This document shows, piece after piece, positions 28,299 through 35,983 of a stretch of DNA of 64,000 bases. The stretch is from Gammaproteobacteria bacterium. Lineage in GTDB: Bacteria > Pseudomonadota > Gammaproteobacteria > DSM-16500. The stretch spans positions 1 through 64,000 of the forward strand of contig JARLJO010000026.1 of assembly GCA_031291175.1 (NCBI GenBank). Reading direction: 5' to 3'. The first letter of the stretch is position 1. Each line of letters opens with the position of its first letter. The notes beneath the pieces were generated by a model. It saw only the letters and a program-made list of their open reading frames with translations, was not told where the DNA came from and did not search any database. Both the position numbers and the translations under genes were made by a program.

Positions 28299-28670
28299 TT
28301 ACTTTTTCTCAACTGGCGCGCTAACTGGCTCAGCTGACTTTGTCGCTGGTATGCTATTAGGTGTCACGGTTGCAGGCATCAATTGCGCAGGTACATTGCT
28401 TGGCGCCATAGGCAGAACAACCTGTCTCTCATGCTTCACTGCCCGACTAGCTAAATAATTCAACGACAGACTGGTTGAGAAAAATACAGCCAAAAAAATA
28501 CCTGTCACTTTAAGCAAAAATGAACCGGAACCACGGCTACCGAATACAGTTTGCGAAGCGCCACTACCAAAAGCCGCGCCAATGGTTGCGCCCTTACCTT
28601 GCTGTACGAGGACTAACCCCACCAGGCAAGCGCATGCAAAAATATGGATAATTAAAATAAATTGATACAT
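28299..28670 (-). CDS. secG: Protein-export membrane protein SecG
   Basis: A 123-aa SecG with two membrane segments (about residues 3-22 and 52-72) separated by GKGATIGAAFGSGASQTVFG, the conserved cytoplasmic loop. The C-terminal tail of about 45 residues is Pro/Ala/Ser-rich and ends in PVEKK, longer than in E. coli. It stimulates SecA-driven export through SecYE. After the stop, a hairpin at 28270-28292 with one wobble pair but no T-run could be a weak terminator. 71 bp after tpiA. Confidence 0.95.
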   Translation of the reverse strand: MYQFILIIHIFACACLVGLVLVQQGKGATIGAAFGSGASQTVFGSRGSGSFLLKVTGIFLAVFFSTSLSLNYLASRAVKHERQVVLPMAPSNVPAQLMPATVTPNSIPATKSAEPVSAPVEKK

Positions 28671-28741
28671 TCATGCCCCACGTTTATTGATCTAACTCAT
28701 TGATCTACTTGTACCGATTTGTTTCAACTTGCTTTTGTCGC

Positions 28742-29530
28742 TTATTCCATCGCTATTTCTGTTTGTTCTGCGGCCTGGCAAATCGCTAAAAAGCTTTTTG
28801 CATCTAACGAAGCGCCACCAACTAAAGCACCATCAATATCCGCCATCCCAAACAAACCTGTAGCATTATCCGCTTTAACACTGCCGCCGTAAAGTATTCG
28901 CATTGAATTTGCGACAACAACATCGTGTTGAGCAAATATTTTGCGGATAAAAGCGTGCACACTTTGTGCTTGTTCCGGTGTTGCCGTCAATCCTGTACCA
29001 ATTGCCCAAACAGGCTCGTAAGCCACGACAATTTGGTTAAAAGCGTGAATCCCCACAGCATCGATTGCTGACTGAAGCTGCATACCGATGACATTTTCTG
29101 TTTGGTTAGCTTCTCGCTCTGCTAACGTTTCGCCCAAACATAAAATGGGTTTTAATTTTGCCTCTAGCGCTGCTTTTAATTTGGCAGCAACCATAGTTAA
29201 ATCTTCATGGAATAAGGCGCGGCGCTCGGAATGACCAATTAACACATATTGGCAACCATAGTCGACCAACATCGCGCCTGATACTTCTCCAGTAAACGCA
29301 CCGGCTGTTCCCAAATACATATTTTGGGCGCCCCATGCAATTGCGGTATTTTTTAGCAAGTGCTCTGCCAGCGGCAAATGCACAAAGCTTGGGAATATAG
29401 CGATATCAATTGCGGTGAACGCCGTGGCACCTTGTTGAATAGCTGTGATCAATGCCTGCGCTGCTTCGCGCGATGCATTCATCTTCCAATTACCAGCTAC
29501 CATCGGTTTACGTTGTTCGCGCTTTTGCAT
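28742..29530 (-). CDS. tpiA: Triosephosphate isomerase
   Basis: A 262-aa TIM barrel enzyme interconverting dihydroxyacetone phosphate and glyceraldehyde 3-phosphate. Catalytic residues are in VAGNWKMN (Lys), LIGHSERR (His) and VAYEPVWAIGTG (Glu, followed by loop 6), and GGSVKADN forms the phosphate site. The start is unclear. ATG at 29530 has GGAGG about 12 bases upstream, whereas TTG at 29536 has it at 6 bases. Both lie at the edge of a perfect 12-bp hairpin (29533-29571). It is followed by secG. Confidence 0.96.
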   Translation of the reverse strand: MQKREQRKPMVAGNWKMNASREAAQALITAIQQGATAFTAIDIAIFPSFVHLPLAEHLLKNTAIAWGAQNMYLGTAGAFTGEVSGAMLVDYGCQYVLIGHSERRALFHEDLTMVAAKLKAALEAKLKPILCLGETLAEREANQTENVIGMQLQSAIDAVGIHAFNQIVVAYEPVWAIGTGLTATPEQAQSVHAFIRKIFAQHDVVVANSMRILYGGSVKADNATGLFGMADIDGALVGGASLDAKSFLAICQAAEQTEIAME

Positions 29531-29532
29531 CG

Positions 29533-29571
29533 ACAATCACCGCCTCCCTTATTCTGAGTGGCGGTGATTGT
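29533..29571 (-). promoter_or_regulatory. Hairpin overlapping the tpiA ribosome binding site
   Basis: On the transcript strand ACAATCACCGCC (29571-29560) pairs perfectly with GGCGGTGATTGT (29544-29533) over 12 bp with a 15-nt loop. The purine-rich AAGGGAGG that should bind the ribosome spans the loop end and the start of the 3' arm, and the alternative TTG start is inside the arm. This could limit translation or act as a processing or temperature-sensitive structure. Confidence 0.6.
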
Positions 29572-29609
29572 AGCGAAGTGGATAGGAACTTACAAGCGAG
29601 GATATTGAT

Positions 29610-31823
29610 TTAGGAGGCGCTGCTGCCTCTTGGAGATAAGCCTGGATTTTTTCGCGGTCTGTTCTCTTCTGCTTTAGCCAATTCATTTTCTTTTACTGTA
29701 GCCAATTTGTCGGCAATGGCTTTATCTGCTGGCTTTAACTCGCTAGCGGCTGCTTCCACTGCACCTTTCAGACCATCCAATTTTTCATAGTCGTCTCTTT
29801 CTCGTGGGCCGCCATCCGCATTCATTGCGCCTGCCTGCGCCTTAAGCAAATCTACACCTTCATCCACGACATCCGGAAAGGCCATGCGGTCGTAGCCATC
29901 ATAGCGCGCGGGCGCGCCTTCAGGCCCCACTTCTATCATTGCCTGAACAACTGCCTCCTGCAAAGGAATCTCGGTTTCACGACGTGAAATCACCTCATCC
30001 TGAGCGTCGTACCAATTCGCCCATTCTCCCAAGAGTCCGGCGTCTTTTTTATCTGGATTCGCATCCATTTGATCTTTGACTAAAGGAGCGCAGTCTTTCA
30101 CCCCGGATACCACTTGCTTTATCGCAGCGACTTCCTCTTGATTGGCATGTGATAAATTGGGTAGCACGGCATCAACAGCAGCCTTGGCTTCTTTGACATC
30201 AGCAACAGCACTTTCTAGCTGCGGGCCTTTCATTTCACCGCCTAAATCCGCTTTTACCTCACCTAGCTTCACCCCACTTTGTTTGGCAGCAGCAAGCTGC
30301 TCAGGGGTCATGGCTGGCGCGGGCACAGTGGAAGGCATGGTGGCGACAGTTGGCGCAGTGGTAGTAGCAGTAGCGGTGGCAGGAGTGGCAGAAGGCGTAC
30401 CTGAAGTCGAGCTAGGCGGCGTAGGCGGCGTAGGCGGCGTTATTGTCGTATTTTTCGCTTGCATTTTTTTCTCACCCTCGACTTCTAACGCTTTTTCTTT
30501 CGCCAAGAACTCAATCTTGTAGTTTTCAATTTCTTTGAAGATTTTATCTTTTACACTTTGCTTAATATCTCTGGACGCAATCAACGCATCCGCCAGCTCA
30601 GGTGCCATATCGAAACCAATACCACGGCTTTTTGCAGCCTTTAGCCCGAGCAATATTTCATTGGCTTGGGTCTTGCCGATGTATTTATAGTCGTCATAAA
30701 ACATTTCGATGGATTTGGACTTCATCATGCCGCTGGGATCAATGGTCGCAAAATCAATTAACTCACCAAAGCCTCTCTCAAAGCTGCTTGAATTCCAGAG
30801 ATAAGCTCCAACTTTGTCTCTGAATTTGCTTTTTTCATCGCTAGCAATAAAAGGAATGATATAAGAAGCAGCAGCAGCCACAACCGCTAACGGCGCGGCG
30901 ACCAGATAAAGTAATTTGCTCGCGAAAGACGTTTCTTCGGGTGAAAAGACTGCAGTTATTGTGGCATCCTTATTCACTTTCATATAGTAATCTGAGCCCT
31001 CTTGACGATAAATGCCGGGGCCACCTTTCTTATGCAATCTTTCGTTCCACTTTTCATCCTTCGGTTCAGGGCGAACGCTAATCTGGGCGGCGGGGCCGGT
31101 AAGACTATTTTTTTCGGCATCATAAGCATCGAGAGCGCGCTTTTCTTCTGCTTTCTGTTCTACTTTGTCAGCGTCGGTGGAATGCAATTTTTTCCACACC
31201 TGCTTTTGTCCCTTAGCATCGCCATAACCTAATTGAGCCGCTGTCCTAAAACCAAAATCAGTACGACTTTGTTGATTCAGTACCGATGTTAAACGAGTGA
31301 CTTCTTCGTCGAAAACTTTGTTTTGCAAATTATCTGCATTTAACACTTTTGCAGAACCCTGCAACTCTTTTAGTTCTTCATTGGTAGGATTTTTTTTAAC
31401 GGCTGTGTTGATTTCATTATGGAGGGCGGCGAGAGCAGTATTGACTTCTTTAAATGAAGGATCCCAAACAGCCTGCTTATCCATTGCACGTTTATTTCCC
31501 ATCCAGTCACCAAATTTGGTGCTAACATCCGCATCCAAGGCGGCTAATTTATCAAAAGCAGCGGCCATTTTTGTCTTTATTGCAGCAGCTTCCGGAAGAG
31601 GCGGCTCCATAGCGGCCAGTTTCGCCTCCATGTCTGCTTTCGCTTCCTGACATTCCTTAATGGTCGATGCAATCTTACTGTGCTTGTATTCGGCCTGTGG
31701 AAGACCAAACACGCTACCGTCTGAATTTCTTAGACTGGATGCATCCATTCGAAAGATAAGTTTGTTCAGCGCGGCCAATGGTGAATCTTTTGCTTTTGGC
31801 TCTTGTTGGATTGGATCTGGCAT
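29610..31823 (-). CDS. Large orphan protein, helical with Pro/Thr-rich linker; candidate effector
   Basis: A 737-aa protein I do not recognise. Layout: a charged, probably coiled-coil N-terminal region (about 45-240); a hydrophobic segment at about 304-327 (LVAAPLAVVAAAASYIIPF); a helical region (330-455); a Pro/Thr/Ala/Ser-rich linker (about 456-508, with TPPTPP repeats); and an acidic, Ala-rich helical C-terminal region. There is no signal peptide. The C-terminus has a glutamate cluster (KENELAKAEEN) about 20-27 residues from the end. It sits between an orphan 280-aa gene (94 bp upstream) and tpiA (73 bp downstream) on the same strand. A TATAAT lies upstream near 31871. Effector role inferred only from architecture. 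Confidence 0.75.
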   Translation of the reverse strand: MPDPIQQEPKAKDSPLAALNKLIFRMDASSLRNSDGSVFGLPQAEYKHSKIASTIKECQEAKADMEAKLAAMEPPLPEAAAIKTKMAAAFDKLAALDADVSTKFGDWMGNKRAMDKQAVWDPSFKEVNTALAALHNEINTAVKKNPTNEELKELQGSAKVLNADNLQNKVFDEEVTRLTSVLNQQSRTDFGFRTAAQLGYGDAKGQKQVWKKLHSTDADKVEQKAEEKRALDAYDAEKNSLTGPAAQISVRPEPKDEKWNERLHKKGGPGIYRQEGSDYYMKVNKDATITAVFSPEETSFASKLLYLVAAPLAVVAAAASYIIPFIASDEKSKFRDKVGAYLWNSSSFERGFGELIDFATIDPSGMMKSKSIEMFYDDYKYIGKTQANEILLGLKAAKSRGIGFDMAPELADALIASRDIKQSVKDKIFKEIENYKIEFLAKEKALEVEGEKKMQAKNTTITPPTPPTPPSSTSGTPSATPATATATTTAPTVATMPSTVPAPAMTPEQLAAAKQSGVKLGEVKADLGGEMKGPQLESAVADVKEAKAAVDAVLPNLSHANQEEVAAIKQVVSGVKDCAPLVKDQMDANPDKKDAGLLGEWANWYDAQDEVISRRETEIPLQEAVVQAMIEVGPEGAPARYDGYDRMAFPDVVDEGVDLLKAQAGAMNADGGPRERDDYEKLDGLKGAVEAAASELKPADKAIADKLATVKENELAKAEENRPRKNPGLSPRGSSAS

Positions 31824-31917
31824 GTGGAACCCCCGTTAAGATACGAACTTCTTTTTATTCATTAATTATACAAGAAAAGAATATTATTTGCCCACAATTA
31901 TTGAATCAGGCATTATT

Positions 31918-32760
31918 TCAGATAGTTGGGCCCTTGGCCTGCGCCCGGGCACCATATAGCTTCAGGTCATCGGGAGTCGGTGAATAATGCACTATTTCCA
32001 GTTGTTTACCGTTTTTATCCCCCTCAATTTGCAGCTCAACCCAAGCAGCACGAATCATTTTGTTAAAACCAGCAAATTCGATGGTCCACCCTCTTTTATA
32101 CACTTCACGCGCCAGCACTCGCGATGCTTGCAAAGCGTGTTCAAGGGTTCGGGTATAAGAAAACAAGTCTTTTGGCGCGACAACAAGACAGCTGCCTCTA
32201 TCGTAAATCTGATAATGCTCGTTCAAATCAGGGAGTTTTAAGAGGGTTTTTTCGCTAGGCGCTTCCAGGTTGTAAATATCCCAGATAGTTAAAACGGCAA
32301 AGCGCTGTAGCAAGTAATAAATTTCAATGGCGGTAATGGGACGATTAATCAGACTATTCATTTCTGGAATCGGCAAGTTCTCGCCTAACGCTTTCCAGAC
32401 ATCGGATTTCAGATCACTTAAAATAGCGGGATCATCAATGGCGATTCTAGGCTTAATCGTCAAATCAAATTCGACCAGGAGGGGATCCTCACTGTCATTT
32501 TCGACAATAACGACCACACGGTAATCACCGATCGTACCCGTTGCTGGAATGCCGCCAAATAATCCATCGTCTGTACAAATCAGGCCTTTGGGTAACGAAT
32601 CTGCGCTATCTAACCCTGCAACAAAATGCAGTCGGCCGCTCTCTTCATTAGGGGTTTCAATATAATCTTTTAAATCGAATGGTCCATAAGCCGCGCCTTC
32701 GTTGATAACGATAGCAGGAATGGGTTTTTTGGTGACTGGCGGTTCTGGCTGTTGTGCCAT
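31918..32760 (-). CDS. Orphan protein with Ig/cadherin-like N-terminal domain and LPD7-like C-terminal region
   Basis: A 280-aa protein without signal peptide. Residues about 24-103 match the pattern of He_PIG/cadherin-like Ig domains: FDLKDYI, LPKGLICTDDGLFGGIPATG, GDYRVVVIV and FDLTIKP. Residues 110-170 are helical and hydrophobic in part. Residues about 178-265 (strand CLVVAP, helix with EHALQASRVLAREV, strand GWTIEFAG, then RAAWVE and PTPDDLKLYG) resemble the large polyvalent protein-associated domain 7 pattern. It lies 48 bp after feoC and 94 bp before the 737-aa gene, so it may share transcripts with the feo operon. Function unknown. Confidence 0.75.
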   Translation of the reverse strand: MAQQPEPPVTKKPIPAIVINEGAAYGPFDLKDYIETPNEESGRLHFVAGLDSADSLPKGLICTDDGLFGGIPATGTIGDYRVVVIVENDSEDPLLVEFDLTIKPRIAIDDPAILSDLKSDVWKALGENLPIPEMNSLINRPITAIEIYYLLQRFAVLTIWDIYNLEAPSEKTLLKLPDLNEHYQIYDRGSCLVVAPKDLFSYTRTLEHALQASRVLAREVYKRGWTIEFAGFNKMIRAAWVELQIEGDKNGKQLEIVHYSPTPDDLKLYGARAQAKGPTI

Positions 32761-32808
32761 GCGAGAAGGCCTTAATGAATTAATCCTTTAATTATATGGC
32801 AGTCAATC

Positions 32809-33033
32809 TTAAACCGCCACCCATTCATAAATCTCTGTCAGTAACGGGCTACATTTACCACAACTGCTACCGCAAGCGGGGTTTTTTACACACTGACGAA
32901 CACTCCCTTTACGCACCCAATGGGAAAGCATTTGTCGTAACGTATCTGGCTCGGCATTAAAATAAACAGAAATGCTCGACAGGCTCGCTATTCTAACCTT
33001 CATCAAATGTTGCTTAAGCTCAAGTAAACTCAT
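32809..33033 (-). CDS. feoC: Ferrous iron transport protein FeoC
   Basis: A 74-aa winged-helix protein with a cysteine cluster near the C-terminus (C-x5-C-x3-C-x2-C in CVKNPACGSSCGKC), the feature thought to bind an iron-sulfur cluster in FeoC proteins. It overlaps feoB by 4 bp, which supports the call. Confidence 0.85.
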   Translation of the reverse strand: MSLLELKQHLMKVRIASLSSISVYFNAEPDTLRQMLSHWVRKGSVRQCVKNPACGSSCGKCSPLLTEIYEWVAV

Positions 33034-35336
33034 CTCAACTCGCCTCCAGGCTGCAACCTTAATCGTTTAACAGGTGAAACAAACCATTTAATGCCGAAGA
33101 CAGTCAAAACTAACACCAAAACAATACCCAACATCCAAGCCAGGGACTCCGTGGGATGACGCGCAAAGGTGGCGGCCTGGTAAAAGAAAACAGCCACGCA
33201 ATACGCAATACCCGTTGTCCAAAAGACAGAGAACACCGTCCAACCACGATTCACTTCACGCAACATCGCCGCTGTCGTTGAAACACAGGGAAAATATAAC
33301 AAGACAAAAAGCAAATAAGCAATCGCGCCAATCTGGCCATCAAAACGTTGATACATCAAACCATAAACGCTTTGATTTAACATATGGACAGGGGCTTGCG
33401 CCAATACAGGATTACCAAATGAGGCGCCCAACTGTCTTAAATTATGCGGCACAGACACTAAAGCGTCCTGCAACCCACCCCAAAAACTAAAGCCTGTCGC
33501 ATGCAAATTAGCAAGATGCCCTACCTGACTATAAAGTTCATTCAAGGTTCCAACGACTACTTCTTTTGCTAGAACTCCCGTAACCAATCCCACCGTCGCA
33601 GGCCAATTGTCTTGATGAATTCCCATCGGCGCAAAAATAGGCGTGAGCATTCGGCCTAAATAAGAAAGCAGTGAACTCGCATCGCCATCACCCGGGTTCA
33701 GTGTGCCGTCAATATTTAAGGTACTTAACACACCGATTAAAACGCAAATGGGCACAATTAATTTGCCCGCTCTAAATACAAATCCTTTCAATCGTTGCCA
33801 GGCGTGTAAATACAATGTTTTCACATGAGGCAAATGATAGGGCGGCAATTCCATCACCAATGGTGACGGCTCACCTTGCAAGACGGTTTTACGCAACAAC
33901 AAACCCGTTAGCATCGCCATTACAATACCAATAAGATACAAAGCAAAGACGACATTTTGACCGCCAACCGGGAAAAACGCCGCGGTAAAGACGGCATAAA
34001 TCGCAAGACGCGCACCGCAAGACATAAAAGGACTCATCATCACCGTGAGAATACGATCCCGCTTGTTATCCAAAGTTCGCGTCGCCATGACAGAGGGTAC
34101 GTTACAACCAAATCCTACAATCATTGGCACAAATGATTTGCCAGGCAACCCTAGCGCACGCATCAGCCTGTCTATGACAAAAGCCGCTCGCGACATATAG
34201 CCGGAATCTTCTAAAAAGGCCAAAAATAAAAACATCGCACCTATCACAGGAATAAATGTCAGTGTGGTATTGATCCCGCGCCCAACACCGTTTGCCAGGA
34301 TCGCATTCAACCAATTGGGAGCATGCAAAGTCGTTAATAATTGACTTAAGCCTTGCACGAAAATGGTATTACTACCTATATCAAAAAAATCTTGAAAAGC
34401 GCCGCCCACATTGATTGCGAACAAGAACATCACATACATCACACCTAAAAAGAGTGGGATACCAAGCACACGGTTTAATACGATGCTATCAATGCGCGCC
34501 GTCCAGGTTAGGCGTTGCTCTGTGGATTTGACCAAACAAGCGGAAAGAATGTCTTGAATAAAACGATAGCGCGCATCCGCGACTAAAATATCGGCATCTT
34601 CCGACAAGGTCTCTTGAATTTGCCGTTGAAAGCGCGTCACCATCGGTTTGACATTGGATAACATCATCTGCTCTGCAAAGACATCACCTTCTAATAAACG
34701 CATGGCCAACCAAGGCGCTCTGACCTGATACACGGGTGGAATCGCTGCGGTCATTTCAATCGCAAGCGCGTGAATTGCATTCAATAAACCTGGATGAATA
34801 AAAGACGGTGACGATACAGTGGGTGCATTCACCGCTGACAAAGAAACCAAGGCATGCTTTAGCTCTTCTATGCCCTTGCCTTTGTGCGCTTGAATGGCAA
34901 TAACAGGGCAGCCCAATTTCGCTTGCAATTTTTCTTTCGAAATTTGCATCTGTCGTTGTGTGGCCACATCCATCATATTCAAGACGACAATCATGGGCAC
35001 TTGCATTTCAATCAACTGCAAAGCGAGATAGAGATTACGCTCCAGATTACTTGCGTCCAGAATATTAACGATGATATCTGGCTGACCACTTAAAATGTAT
35101 TCGCAAGCAATGCGCTCATCAATGGATGCGGTTTCAGAGGCCATGATTAAAGAGTAAGTCCCTGGCAGATCGACGACTTCCACCATGGTTTGTTGTTCTT
35201 GAAAAAAACCGCTCTTGCGCTCTACTGTCACACCTGGCCAATTACCGACGCGTTGATGTGCGCCAGTCAAGGCATTAAATAAGGTTGTCTTACCGCAATT
35301 GGGATTACCGACTAAACCAATGGTGATGGGGGTCAT
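33030..35336 (-). CDS. feoB: Ferrous iron transport protein FeoB
   Basis: A 768-aa Fe(II) transporter with an N-terminal G-protein domain and a membrane domain of about 10 segments. G motifs are GNPNCGKTT (G1), DLPGTYSL (G3) and NMMD (G4). The membrane part contains the conserved GFGCNVPS and the Gate motifs (SPFMSCGARL). Overlaps feoA by 4 bp and feoC by 4 bp. A Fur box lies upstream of feoA. Confidence 0.97.
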   Translation of the reverse strand: MTPITIGLVGNPNCGKTTLFNALTGAHQRVGNWPGVTVERKSGFFQEQQTMVEVVDLPGTYSLIMASETASIDERIACEYILSGQPDIIVNILDASNLERNLYLALQLIEMQVPMIVVLNMMDVATQRQMQISKEKLQAKLGCPVIAIQAHKGKGIEELKHALVSLSAVNAPTVSSPSFIHPGLLNAIHALAIEMTAAIPPVYQVRAPWLAMRLLEGDVFAEQMMLSNVKPMVTRFQRQIQETLSEDADILVADARYRFIQDILSACLVKSTEQRLTWTARIDSIVLNRVLGIPLFLGVMYVMFLFAINVGGAFQDFFDIGSNTIFVQGLSQLLTTLHAPNWLNAILANGVGRGINTTLTFIPVIGAMFLFLAFLEDSGYMSRAAFVIDRLMRALGLPGKSFVPMIVGFGCNVPSVMATRTLDNKRDRILTVMMSPFMSCGARLAIYAVFTAAFFPVGGQNVVFALYLIGIVMAMLTGLLLRKTVLQGEPSPLVMELPPYHLPHVKTLYLHAWQRLKGFVFRAGKLIVPICVLIGVLSTLNIDGTLNPGDGDASSLLSYLGRMLTPIFAPMGIHQDNWPATVGLVTGVLAKEVVVGTLNELYSQVGHLANLHATGFSFWGGLQDALVSVPHNLRQLGASFGNPVLAQAPVHMLNQSVYGLMYQRFDGQIGAIAYLLFVLLYFPCVSTTAAMLREVNRGWTVFSVFWTTGIAYCVAVFFYQAATFARHPTESLAWMLGIVLVLVLTVFGIKWFVSPVKRLRLQPGGELR

Positions 35337-35632
35337 TTTGTCACCCCAACAATTTTTAAGACGCGAGCTTCACCTTTGCGCAAGCTCAGAGAAAAACCGC
35401 GCACCGTGATTTCAATGGGATCGCCCAAAGGGGCTATGCGCGAGACAACGAATTCTGTGCCGGGAATCAAACCCATTGAAATTAAACGTTGGCGATAGAC
35501 TTTTTCACCCGTGCACAACCCGACAATGCGCCCAACACTTCCGACCTTCATATCGCTTAAAAAAGCTTCTGGCGCCGCAATCGTCTCGGTCATTAGGGGC
35601 TCTTTTATTGTCGTAATCGTCATATTCACCAT
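35333..35632 (-). CDS. feoA: Ferrous iron transport protein FeoA
   Basis: A 99-aa SH3-like protein partnering FeoB in Fe(II) uptake. The core is LSDMKVGSVGRIVG and RLISMGLIPGTEF. The extra about 25 N-terminal residues may not be translated, because ATG codons at 35632, 35623 and 35593 are all possible and none has a strong ribosome binding site. Confidence 0.93.
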   Translation of the reverse strand: MVNMTITTIKEPLMTETIAAPEAFLSDMKVGSVGRIVGLCTGEKVYRQRLISMGLIPGTEFVVSRIAPLGDPIEITVRGFSLSLRKGEARVLKIVGVTK

Positions 35633-35744
35633 CGTTACACTGAAAAAAAACTCAAAAAAGCGACCCTTCGTTCATATTCTATTGATTTGAGCCCTTATTT
35701 CACCCTAAAAACTCGGGAAATTAACCAAATTAATCCGCTTTCGT

Positions 35745-35795
35745 AGTATCTCTCCTCGCCCTGCAAGCTGTCAATACAATTGAGAATTATTCTCA
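35745..35795 (-). promoter_or_regulatory. Fur box and promoter of feoABC
   Basis: TGAGAAT-T-ATTCTCA at 35781-35795 is a perfect 7-1-7 palindrome matching the Fur recognition unit. Six bases further downstream (minus strand) is TTGACA (35774-35769), then an 18-bp spacer and GATACT (35750-35745). Transcription would begin about 105 bp upstream of the first feoA start. Fur with ferrous iron would be expected to repress it. Confidence 0.8.
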
Positions 35796-35817
35796 TTAAG
35801 GGGCTCATATCAAAGAA

Positions 35818-35838
35818 TTCTTAACAATACATTAAGAA
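35818..35838. promoter_or_regulatory. 7-7-7 inverted repeat TTCTTAA-N7-TTAAGAA
   Basis: Perfect inverted repeat, arms at 35818-35824 and 35832-35838. The inner TTAA-N7-TTAA has the 11-bp period of the PmrA core but lacks the other consensus bases. TATACA (35851-35856) follows 15 bp later on the plus strand and TATAAT is at 35899-35904. It may be an operator for the 1781-aa gene. The space 35633-35974 otherwise holds only the feo promoter. Confidence 0.4.
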
Positions 35839-35983
35839 CAGCATGATTTTTATACAAATATTCTCTTTGACCAACAAACCACAGCCAAATTTTTGTACTA
35901 TAATAGAAGTAAGAAAAGAAAAAGCGGTTGCTCTACGAGAAAATTATAATAATTCGAGGCATTGCTAACGAGGTGTGACGCTT

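Noticed and set aside
30142..30522. 126-codon plus-strand frame rich in Ala/Val/Gly
   Set aside because: Antisense to the Pro/Thr/Ala-rich linker of the 737-aa gene; a composition artefact.
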